A stretch of DNA of 64,000 nucleotides from Oxyruncus cristatus (Eukaryota > Chordata > Aves > Passeriformes > Cotingidae): assembly GCA_013399855.1 (NCBI GenBank), contig VXAY01006938.1, forward strand, positions 224,528-288,527. Reading direction: 5' to 3'. Positions 1 to 11,400 of this stretch are shown one piece after another (the stretch's first letter is position 1; each line of letters opens with the position of its first letter). Under the pieces are notes generated by a model, which saw nothing but the letters and a program-made list of their open reading frames with translations, did no database searches and was not told the origin of the DNA. A program made the translations under genes and the position numbers.

Positions 1-84
1 GGCACTAACAGGCCTGTGAGGTAGCGGGGGTAGGCGCACACACCTATGCGATTTCATATGGAGTCTGCCTGGGTGAGAATGGGA

Positions 85-400
85 AAGGTTGGAAGGAACC
101 ACAGTGGGTCATTTGGTCCAACCTTCCTGCTCCAGCGGGTCATCCTCGCGCACATTGTACTGGATTGCGTCCAGGTGGTTCTCCAGTGTGGGAGACTCCA
201 CAACCTCCCTGGGCAATCTTCCAGCGCTCGGTCACTGCACAGTACAGAAGTTCCTCCCCATGCTCAGGTGGAGCTTCCTGGGCATCAGTTTCTGCCCGTT
301 GCCCCTTGTCCTGTTGCTCAGAACCACTGAGAAGAGCCTGGCTCCATCCCCTTGGCACCACCACTTTAGATATTCATACACCCTCTGTGTGAATCCTCTC
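85..400 (-). repeat. CR1 LINE 3' fragment
   Basis: Reading on the plus strand, it begins with GGTTGGAAGGAACC, then a TTTGGTCCAACCTTCCTGC block, GAGACTCCACAACCTCCCTG, and TTGCCCCTTGTCCTGTTGCT, which are the usual blocks of a reversed avian CR1 3' end. It is 5'-truncated as usual for CR1 and diverged. The overlapping open frames at 46-600 come from this repeat. The far edge fades near 400-460. Confidence 0.85.
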
Positions 401-867
401 TGGGATCCTGGGCAGGTTCAGGCTGAGGTTCCCAGCCCTCAGGACCGTGCTTTGGTCTGTCCCTGTGTTTATTTCAGCACCCATCCAAAAACCTATAGGA
501 ACACAGTCCTGCCTCATTGTTTCTGCATGTTTATCATGTGTGCGTACCGAAGAAGAGGAGGACAAAGGCCAGTGCTGTCCTGCTCATTCAAAATTGAATG
601 AAACAGTTGGAACAATGAAAATGTTCTCTCAGAGCTGCTGCTGAAACTTGAAGGGAATCAAGTCAGGAACCAGAAAGCCATCACAGCAGGGAGCAAATTG
701 CTGATATGAGAACATGAATGTTCTGGAAATTACTGTAAAGGTTGTAGTTCATTTTGCTATTAAATGCAGTGTGTAGTATCATGAAACAATTTGTCAATCT
801 TCGTTAGTTTTGATTCAAAAATAAGAAGTCTCTTCATCATGCTTCCATATCTAACATACTTTGTTAA

Positions 868-1063
868 CAGAAGGGGTTGTCAAGCACTGGAACAGGCTTC
901 CCGGGGAAAGTGGTGGAATCACCATTCCTAGAGGTGTTTAAAAGACACGTAGATGTGGTACTGAGGGACATGGTTTAGTGGTGGGAGTGACGGTGCTGGG
1001 TGAATGGTTGGATTTGGAGATCTTAAAGGTCTTTTAGAACTGAAATGATTCTATGATTCTGTA
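868..1063 (+). repeat. CR1 LINE 3' fragment
   Basis: The plus strand reads TTGTCAAGCACTGGAACAGG, GTGGTGGAATCACCATTCCT, AGGGACATGGTTTAGTGGTG and ends CTTAAAGGTCTTTTAGAACT then ATGATTCTATGATTCTG. This is a CR1 3' end with its characteristic tail repeats, in the plus orientation. It faces the copy at 1,144-1,325 tail to tail. Confidence 0.92.
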
Positions 1064-1143
1064 ATTGTTAAAATTTGACTAATACTTAATGGAGCCTTTT
1101 ATTTAGATGACTGTAATAGGTTATTTCCTATATGGGATTTAAT

Positions 1144-1325
1144 AGAATTATAGAACCATAGAATGCCTTGGGTTGGAAGGAACCTTAAAGACCATCAAGA
1201 CCCTGCCATGGGCAGGGACACCTCCCACTAGATCAGGTTGCTCAAAGCCCCATCCAACCTGGCCTTAAGCACTTCCACAGATGGGCCATCCACAACTTCT
1301 CTGGGCAACCTCTTCCAGTGCCTAG
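1144..1325 (-). repeat. CR1 LINE 3' fragment, tail to tail with its neighbour
   Basis: It opens with AGAATTATAGAACCATAGAA (the reversed CR1 tail), then GGTTGGAAGGAACCTTAAAG, CACCTCCCACTAGATCAGG and TGGCCTTAAGCACTTCCAC, and stops abruptly at TTCCAGTGCCT. It is a heavily 5'-truncated CR1 in the minus orientation, about 80 bases from the plus-oriented copy. Confidence 0.92.
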
Positions 1326-4300
1326 GCTGTATATACAGGCTGTAATTTCAAATTTAAATTTAATCAGATTTATAATACCAAAATGCATTTTAATAAAAGT
1401 ACTGCTTTTCAACTTATTTTCTGACCTGAAACAATACATTCTATTTGTATGAGTTTGGACAAGCAAATGAACAGACATTTATATAGTTAATAGATAGCCA
1501 TCAACTCGCTGTCAGTTCCAGGAACTGCAAACCAAAATAAAGTTCATCCTGGAAGTAATGTGTTACAGAAATTCTAAAATCATAGCAAATAATTCAGTTT
1601 CCATGTACTGTGTTAGGAAAATCATTAAACTAATGATGTTTATTTTTTAAATTCAGTGTTAAAAGTGTCTGAAATCGAAATAATTTTACTTGGTTACTCT
1701 CTTTGTGTGTAGCAATTGAACTTTGATTCTGTACAGAAAATATAATAGTTAGGAATTAGTCGAATTCTTTAGTGCTTAAATGTAACTTAGCAAAAATTTC
1801 TTTACCTTCCGGGTAATAAGTCTGCATCAAATGTACATAAATTTTCTAAAATTCAGTGAATAAATTTTTAAGTGAAGTCTAACTAAAATATAAAACAACA
1901 CTCCTTTTTGGCAGGGTATTCAGAATATTTGTCGAAACACGACTAAGAATTTAGTGAATAATTGAAAAGTACATTTGCATGGTCTGTCAATAATATTAAA
2001 ATAACAATGCCTCTTATGAGATTTTGTGCTCTTTATTTTCAGGAAAAACGGGTAAAGTAAAATTTTCTGTGAATAAATAGTTGCTAAATAAAATTCCTTT
2101 AAAAAACGAGAAATATTCTGCTTTCTCGCCTCTGCCAGTTCTCCTGACATGTCGGGTTTTACCCTTACAATTCAGTTCTGGAAGTATCTAGAAGCTGTAG
2201 CAGGTATGTGGGCAGGAGTACCCCCAGCAGGAATTGGTGCCCTCCTGACTGACGCTGGACTGATTGTTCTGCTGATGGAAGAGGTGGTTTGGATTGCTTG
2301 TCAGTTGCCATTTGTGACAGACATACTGAAAGCTGCTGCTTAAGCTTGCTTCCCTAAATTCTTTGAAGAATACAGATACATTTCTCAAAGAACAGTGAAA
2401 ATGATTTGTTTGAATTTACGGGTTGCTTCTGCCCGTTGGCTCAAAGGGAAGCAAGCCTTTGCAGTACTGTGTACTGCAGATTCAAGATTTTAGCATAGTG
2501 CTTCTTCTTATTTCTAAGCAGGCAGTAGATAATAGAACTTTCTGATACAAGAGTTTTCAGAGAATAACCTTCATCTTTAACTTTTTTCCAAGAGTGTAAG
2601 AAAATTATCCATATGAAGTGCATATGAAGTGTTGTGCTACTGTGATATCTGAACTAGCACGTTTAATGTCACCTTGCAAGATATCTGTGCTACTGTGTTG
2701 ATGCAGTATTTATCTTCTGTTGCAGGATATTTTTCTCTAAAGCCTTTTGAAACAGATATCTCCTTGTGGACTAACAAAAAAAAAAAAAAGCTAAGTGTTA
2801 AAAAAAAAGATTTCGTAAGCTTCAAGTAATTAATATTAGCATAGACATTTATTATTACACTTTTAACAATGAGCTGATGTTTGTAAAAGCTGCTGTTACA
2901 TGACTTTTAAATTTATCCTCAATTCTGTGTGCTAGGACTCTGGTAATGCTGAGGAAATAAGCCATTTTTGAACAGAAGGTAATTTGCTATTTGAGGAATG
3001 GGGAAAGGGGAGGAATTGTTGAGAAGAAAACTGACTCATTGGTATAGCAGAATGAAAACTTGCACGATTGTGCAACCAATCTTCTGCAATTCTAAAGAGC
3101 ACGTTTGATGTACCTGGTGAGAGGAGGGGAGATATAAGGCTTGTATTGGGGAATTCTATCAGTTTTTCTTGCTTTGGCTCTGTTAGTTCAGTCACCCTCT
3201 ATCCCAGTAACCAGTTAATCTTTGTGAATCATCGTATTTAAGGTTACATCACCTGCAGTTGCAGTATCAGAAACATATTTCAAGCTCGTTGGAAGCTTAA
3301 TGGCCCCCAAAAGTCCTCAGCTACATGTTCAAACTATATTCTTCAGTTTTACTGAGCCAGTGCACAGGCCCTCACCCTGAGGAGAGCGGCGACCCCTCAG
3401 AGATGGGAACTTCCAGCATTTCTACTCTTTTTCCAGTTACATTTGCAGTTTAAAAGTAAACATAGGCCTACAGTCTAGAGGTACAAAGGAAAACGAATGG
3501 CAATTATCTACAGCTATTATGATGTGCCAGCAGTTTATCTCAGTCACAGGGATGGGTGTGATGCTTGATTTGTATTATAGTGGCTTCACTAACTCACCAA
3601 CTAGCATTGCATCCATTGAGTCTCTCTGACCAGTTCACCAAATTATGCCCTTGCTTTCCTAAACCCTGAATAGCACAATCACTGCTCAGTCAGTGAAGTG
3701 GAGGTAGAAAAGCTACACTTCTAATGTGCTAAAACAATAGTGGTTAGGAAGATCTCTTACTAACAACTTTATAAAGCAATAACGGGGAGAGTGAGTGTAG
3801 GCCACTGCACAACAAGAAAAGGAAGAGTGATTCAAACCACTGTTTGGGAATTTACAATACAGAACATGGCCAGTTGTAAATAGTCCTAGACAGCTCTTCT
3901 CTGGAATTGTGGTGACTCTCCTAAAAGTGCTGGCATTAATCTTCATTAATGATTTAGAAAATAATATGCACTAATATTACTATATCTCTCTTTGTATGCT
4001 ATCCAAGATCACTAAATAACTAGATAAAGATGGAGAAGGTCTCCAGTAAATATATACTCTGTCTGTGAAACAGAATTATAAGAACTGAGGTGTGGTCTTC
4101 CCACTCTTAATAGGTTAATTTTTCTAAAATTTAACCATGCATTTACTACTGTCATTCCTGGTATCCACGAATATATGTTTGCTGATCATTTTACAAATGT
4201 TTCTCTGTTCCTTCTTTTTTCTTCTCTTTGTCAAAACAGATCATACCTCATCCGAACTTCTATAAACTAATTCTTACTTGGTAAGCGAGCAGAAATTTGC

Positions 4301-7300
4301 TCTGCCTCAACTACATAACATCTGTGAATTTTCAGAGGATGAAACCAAAGCTTACGTGAAAATAATTTAATTTACTGTTCAACAAAAGAATCCAGAAATT
4401 ACTCTTTTATTAAATAAGTATGTCACATCATGCCTGAGTTTGCATAGGATTTAATGCCGTCTCATATGAGTTCCTACAGAATGATTAACTTACGATGTCT
4501 TAGTTTTTTTAGACAGTCTTTGCTAGCTTCAAAAGGAGAAAAGGATTTAAAATGAGATTAAAAAAAAATTAAATGGCTTTTATTAATTGGATTTTCTTTG
4601 TTAATATGGAGAAATCAAGCCAAACAAAATTGGTCACACTACATTATAAGATTTTTTTGGGTTACGGACAGGCAGTAAACAATGGAGGGCTGATGAGTTT
4701 CTCACTCGGAGGTCCTAGATGAATTCCTAGTAGATTGTCTTTTACTAGGCAACAGTGAAGCTCTCGGGTAGTCAATTCCAATTGTACTTGAAAATCACTT
4801 ACAGTGATGCATTTTATGTTGGGCCTCCAAAATTTGAGGTATCTCTGTGACTTTCGACCTCGGTAAGATTTTTGACCTCAGTAAGAGGTCAAATAGAATA
4901 AGGACCATTGGTGCTCTTGGGTTTATAATGTAAGATTTGGTGAGTACTGGGGATGAAAAATGGGATGCGTGTATGTGAATAATATTCCATGTGAATAAGC
5001 AGAAAAATACCAGATGTGGTTTTGTAACTATTTTTATAACAATATAGTAAGCAGTTTTCTTCATCTTTTTGTCTTAGGTTCTGAAAAACATGAGTTAAAT
5101 TGTTACATGATTAAGGATTAATGCCTTTTATGCAAATTGGATTCTGGAATTGGTTTAGATCTACAGAATAGTTGCCAAACTCTTAGATGTTGCAACATAC
5201 CTTTCAGTATGATTCTTCCACCTAATTAGCATGAAAGATTTAACTTTGATAGTTGTATTAGCTTAAATGCTCTGTGGTAATTTATGATAAGAGACAGGAA
5301 CATTCTGCCTGATGAGAAATGTACTATCCTAAAAACTTCCAGTTGCTTACAGCTTTGCCAAATAGCACAAATATGTAGTTTGATGTTTTCTATTTCAAGA
5401 ATGTCTCTTAGCTTGGACTTCTAAGCAAAGTAGGTGCAATTGCTCTTGTGCAATTGCACAAAAATGTTTCTCTGAAAGAAAAGCAGTTGTTTCTCTGAAA
5501 TGTATGTTTTGGATGAGAAGGCATTTAGTGATTGGAGGAGTGATGCCCTATATGTCAGAGATTACTTTTTGCCATCTCTGTTTTTGCCATCTCAGTTGAA
5601 TTTGTTTAAGTAAAAATTCAGCATAGTTTTGCAGTGTAATTAATTATAATAAAAAAGAGTAACAGAGTCTACGAGAATGTTAAGGCACGAAGCCTCAAAT
5701 TCTGGAAGTGTCTGAAAATGACAGAAATTCAATTTTTCTAGTAAATTTAATCCTGATAATCACTTGTGCAATATTTATGAGAAGTTAATATTTTCTAATG
5801 TTATTTTGAACAACACAGAACATCACAGGATGCCTTTGGTCCTTCAAAGATTGAGGAAGGCAAAACTTACTGCAAATGTTAGAAGTTGCAAGGAAAAAGG
5901 TTCTAGTAACATATATAACTAGATTATAGTGGAGGGAAATAGATGAGGAGAGAGTATTCACACTTAAAACATCAGCAGGTCTCACTGGCCGTTGTCAACA
6001 TAAAATCTGCACTAAAAGAGTTTCTCATATTTTTCATAATGAGTTTCTCTCTAAATCTTTGAAACTACAAGCTTCTTTGAGGATTATCTGTCCTAACAAG
6101 AACAAAAGCAAGATAAATGTTCTCTTTCAAAACCTGCCTCAAAATGCCTGTCAATATTTACTATATATTTATAACTTGACACAATGAAGGATCGATGAGA
6201 TCATTACAGTGGATCAGGATGACTCATTTCCCTGTCCTTCATGACTGCTTCTGCTGAGCTCTTTACTTCTTCTGGCTGCCCAAAGCAGAAACCCTGTTTC
6301 TGAGCAGGGTTCCAGAGAGCTGGAGGAAATCAATCCATTCTTTTACAGTCCCTGAAGATGTCTAAAGGATTCTTCAAATCTCACAAATTTTCTTTGTACT
6401 ACCAGCACCTGTGATAACCTTGATATTTTTCATTCATCTTGGACAGTTGTTAATCATTAGGCTCCACAAACACCAGGAAATCTGTTTGTGCCATTCACAA
6501 TCCACTTTCTTTATCAAGAGGAAAAACTCTTGGTATGAATAAAATCAGGCTTTGACTTTCACAACTTATGTACAGTCTTTCAGATCCTATGCTAAAGTGA
6601 GTGGTATCTACTATATTCCAATCCTCTTCCAGGTTTCCTGTGGCTAGTAGGATGAAAAAAAGTTCCCATAGGTTTTCCAGCTGTTCTTCTCAGTAGCAGA
6701 ATTATGCCTTACTTTTCTTACTGTGGGAAATTCTTTCTTCTTTCTGAGGTTGTAGGTTTAGAAACATTCTACTAGGGTTATGACTAGAGAGCGGACTAGA
6801 AATATATGTAATGAGAAAGCACTTTTTATACCTACTCTGTGTGCCTGAACTCTGCTGATCTATTTATACATTCATTCTGTTCAAAGGCTGACTGTAGCAA
6901 TTATTAATAAAAATAGATTAGGAAATAGCAAGGGATTAGTCCATCTCTACATGTTAATTTATGTTCTGCCACAAAATAAGCTACAGGGCATTGTGACCAT
7001 ACTTTCAGCATGAGGGTAGGGAAAACATTCATGCTGTCCTTAACCTGTTCAGCTGAAAGAAAAGCAGTTGCTTCAGACTCATGTTGCATCTCAGAGGAAG
7101 AGCTCTTCTTGCTCAGCTTTATGAATAAAAAAATTAGTAACAACAAAGCAGTTGTGGGTTTTGGTCCTTATCTAGTCTTGGGTTTAGCATATTTGTCTGA
7201 ATTGCCTAAGGCTCTATATGACTATATAGTACCTCTAGGTTTACTGATAAAGTAAGACTGCTGATAAAGCGGCCTGAAACAGTCACTTTACTGAGGACCA

Positions 7301-8063
7301 AAAGTTGTCTAAAACCAGATTTGCAGTAACAAATTTGGAAAAGAAACTAAAAAAATCTTACGAGAAAATTATTAGAGATGTGGGAGTCTGTTAAGAGCTA
7401 AAGAATACTTTTTGTCTTAGTATGGATTCACACACAGCAAAAATATGTTGGTGGTCTGACATCCCAGAGTGGCTTTGAATTGTCTGAATCACAAAGCTGC
7501 ATCATAATGACTCATTCTCATTGCATACTGACATCCCTGCTGGGAAAAACTGCTGTCTCTCCCTTGTAGCAATTTCATTTGTATTTGTAGGACATTTTTG
7601 TTTTCTCCTCCCAATGAAGTTTTTGTCCTAACAGAAATCTGCAGTTGAGCTTGCCTTCTTCAAGAAGACAGGCCCTGTCTTTTGCAGGTGCAGTAGGTCA
7701 TTTATTTCTGTATTAGAAGCAGGTATTCACTCCTCCAGATTGAAAAGGAATATAAAGTCCTATCTACTATCTCTAGGGACTTTGCTATAATGGAATTCTC
7801 TCCAATGTCAACACCCAAGGGCCAGATGCAGATCTGTACTGTTTGTATATGACTTTTTGTTATGTATATATAACAGCTAAACCCTGTAGAATAAAGATGC
7901 TAATCCTTATAAAACAAGCTTGTGCACAACCACCAAAAGAAAAGCCTTTCTAAAATAAGCTGACCAACCAGTGCTGTGAATTCTTTGTATTCAGTTCCTT
8001 CTCAGCTCAAAACTATCCTGCCAGGGATGAAACAGTACATATACTGTGGTTTTTGCCACCACA
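1326..8063. other. Gene-free intergenic sequence
   Basis: AT-rich sequence without recognised genes. It holds an unexplained 64-codon plus-strand frame at 2,149-2,343, a pair of receptor-like half-sites at 4,873-4,891 and the palindrome at 5,446-5,461. Short A and T runs are scattered. Confidence 0.6.
5446..5461. repeat. Perfect 16-base palindrome
   Basis: TTGTGCAATTGCACAA reads the same on both strands. Each half contains a TTGTGCAAT-like sequence that resembles C/EBP binding sites. A further GTGCAATTGC copy lies 15 bases before it. Confidence 0.8.
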
Positions 8064-8460
8064 CATCAGTGAACAAGTGAACCAGGAATGGCACACCAAG
8101 TAGATGCTTTGCTAACCGTATGTTCTTCCAATCTCTCTGGATGTAGATGGGGCATCGTGCTTTCAGGGCAGATCTCTGAATTTATAATGGGGGAAGGGGG
8201 AAGGGAACACAATCCATCCTTTTCCCAGAAATTGCGATGATTTTTTTTCCTCCCTCTTATGGATATCATCCTCTATAACCTTGGTGACATAGTGGGTGAT
8301 CTGTCCTTCCACAAAGTCATTAGAATTGTCGCTCACTGCATTTTTCACAAGGACTTTTCAGGTGAATGTTGGTATTATCGCCAAATCCTTGTCAGCATAC
8401 TTGGGCTGAGAGCGTATGACTTAATGTCTGGCAAAAGTCCTACAGGGTTTGCTTCTAAAA
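8064..8460 (-). pseudogene. Degraded coding-like patch, unidentified
   Basis: Minus-strand frames read in succession: a part with KYADKDLAIIPTFT, a stop, then KNAVSDNSNDFVEGQI with THYVTKVIEDDIHKREEKK, and after a frame change PHLHPERLEEHTVSK. The order and amino-acid make-up resemble one ancestral protein broken by a stop and a frameshift, as in a processed pseudogene. I do not recognise the parent protein, and no poly(A) remnant is clear. It could also be chance. Confidence 0.3.
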
Positions 8461-11400
8461 ATTGATAGGCCCGCACAGGTTGAGGAGAGATCAGGCCAAA
8501 GAGGTATAGTGAAGTGCCCTCCTGAATAAAACACACTTTCTTAGAACTTTCAAGGGATAGGTTTTGAGTCTCTGCTTCTACCTCGGTTTCTGGTCTGCTC
8601 CATTGAAATTGTAGCCAAGAAAAGTGAGAGGAGATCTATCTATTGTTGTGATTTGATAAATAACCATGTTCAAAACTATGTATTCCGTTTGCAGTGCTGC
8701 TCAACCATACTGTAATACTTCTTTGTTCAATGGTTTTAGACAAATGATTCAAAGCATTTAGTCAAATCATTCTCAAAAAAACTCCCAACAACAAAAATTA
8801 ACTTTTTCTCCTCTTCTTCCTCTGCTCTTTTACTTTATTATCTCACTCCCCACTCTGCACCCCTACAAAGCCCTGAAGTGACTAATAAGTGTCATTGTGG
8901 GAATGACACCTACATACCTTAGAAAGACTAGGTAGAATTACAGCTTTGATTGGAAATAGTTGCCACTTTTTTGGTGTTTTTAATGTTATGTATCTTTCAG
9001 TCTTAATGGCAGTAGCTGTTTCATCTACTAAAATAATGCTTTTTTACTTTTCTGTAAACTTAGAAATGTAAGCAACAACTGTGTGTTGCTTTCCCTCTTT
9101 TCTATAGATAAATATACTTTCTAATAGTTGAATTTAGTTTGCAGAGTTGACATTGAGACTAACTGGCATGGAGCCAGATTCTGATAGCACCACAGTGTGC
9201 TACAGGTCAAGACTTAATTTAGTCTGGCTTCTAGTGTGGATGGATTCTCCTCTAATGTCATCTCTTTGCTCCTGACATAGAATAATAGCTAGTTCTATTT
9301 ACATCTTGTTTTCAAGCCATAAAATTTCTATTCTAGTACCAAAAAGGCAAGAAAGGTACAGGATAAAGATAGTGCCCTTGCTATAGTTGAATTGTTTCTG
9401 GAAGAGTGAAGGTAGGTGTTGGGGACTTGATTTTTGTCCCACTCTCTGAAAAATTAAAGTTACCTAGTTAGTGTAGCAATACATGTTAGTTCATGTTGTG
9501 AAACTCTCCAGCTTCTAACTTAAATGAATCTGTTGCAGGGTTTTGGAATGTGAAACCTGAGTTTTGCGGAGACAATAGCTCCTTATTAGAGAAATTACAG
9601 CTAGCTTATATTTGTAAGTAATACTGTTGGGTTTTTGTTTTTAAACATGTTTTTCCCCTTTTCTAGTTTCTTACCTTTCCTTGCAATCATTTTGTCCTTA
9701 GAGTCCTTCTTGACAAAGTAACAAAACGTATTGCGTGTGTGTCTCTTTCTCATTTAATAAGCCATACTGTCCCCCATTTCTGGCAGTCAAGTTTCTGGTC
9801 TATCCAGGTTTACGATCTCTTACTTGGGAACTCTGCTGCTGGTGTTGTTTTGTAGTATTAGTATTATTATCTTCTCCTTGCTGCTTATTGGGATTTCAGC
9901 TTTATATGCATGGGATCTTTAATCACCATTTTTTGGCATCTTAACATCTTGAATTAATTTAAACAGATGAAAGAGATCAATAGGTAAGGTCTTAAATATT
10001 CTTGATGGCCAGATGCTCCTATATTTTGCATGCAGAAATCTTCCAGCTGCTGTCAGGTTGACAAATGAACTGAGTTTTGAATGTGTCCCCTGTTTACTTT
10101 AGTGGCTGAGTGTTGAGATATTCCAAACTGTATGTTATGTCTCTGCACTGAAGTGCATAGGCCTAATTGCATGGAACCTTCATATTTATTAGTTTATTCT
10201 ATAGTACATGTCTGATTTAGTGCCCTCAAACAGTTAATTTTAAAACATTTGTAAGTAATCTCAGGTTTTAAATTCTAAACGAAGAACCTTTTAACTGCTT
10301 CAGACTTGCACAGGAGGCACTTGGGAGAGGAAGAGGAGATGCTTATTTCAGTAGCTGGCTTTTGAACTCTGGAATTGAAAATACAATTTTTTGTCGCCTG
10401 TGTTCCCTAGCATTATTTGTTAAATTTGCTATGAAGTTGGTATAAAATCAAAACTGTCTCACTTTGGTGTGTACACAGATATTTCAGTTGCTCTTAGAAA
10501 TTATTGCATTATCCCTACTTCTGAAAACAAGCTTAAAATAAACTATAGCAGTTACTATTTCTCTGATAGTATTTATAATAGTACCTGGTATCAAAGTGCT
10601 CTGTCCGGATGCAGAAGTGCCACACTCGGCGTGTACAGAGTACCTGTTGTCACTATATAAAGCCTAGAAATTGTTGACACGTAAGTTGGAAGGTAATACA
10701 GCATATGGAAGCAAAATTTAAAAGACATTGTAAACTATGTTATCATCATTCTACTAGAGCAATGGTTGTAAAATTCAATGCATTAAATATCATAAAGATG
10801 CTGTTGTTGCTTAATGACTTAGAAATACAAAAAGAGGTAAATCCCACGGGTCTAAGCACAGCCAAAATCTCTGCCAACATGCAATTTGGAAAGATGCCAT
10901 TTAACCTCCAGGAAAAAATCCTGCCAGGATCTTGGACTAAGAGAGTTCAGACTCACTGCCTAAATAAATAGACTTCAGAGTCTATTGGATGATCATGATA
11001 CATAAAAATATATTAGCAGATCCTAATGATGGGATAATCCAACATCTTAGTCCTACATATGATTGAAAATAAACAGAACACTACATAAGGGGGTAGGAAG
11101 AAACTATCCAGCCCTTTTACTGTCCTTACTAGCCTGATTTGCCGGAGAAAACAGATCTCTGCGGTCTTGCCGTGCTGACATTTAATACATTCAGAATCCA
11201 CTGGCATTATCCAGCCAAACTTAGAGTTATAACTTGTCTTTAAGATTATTGAGTTTTTTCTAGGTTTGTGAAAAAGCTGGGTAGATAAGGAGAAGAGAAT
11301 TGTTGGTATCCCTGCATGAAAACTTTTGTATTATTAAGTAACAGAGAACTCAACCTTGGGATAGGGGGGGTGAAGGGGAGAGGAACCATTAAATGCTCTG

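Noticed and set aside
46..601. Overlapping open frames at the left edge
   Set aside because: They fall on a CR1 3' fragment and have no coding support.
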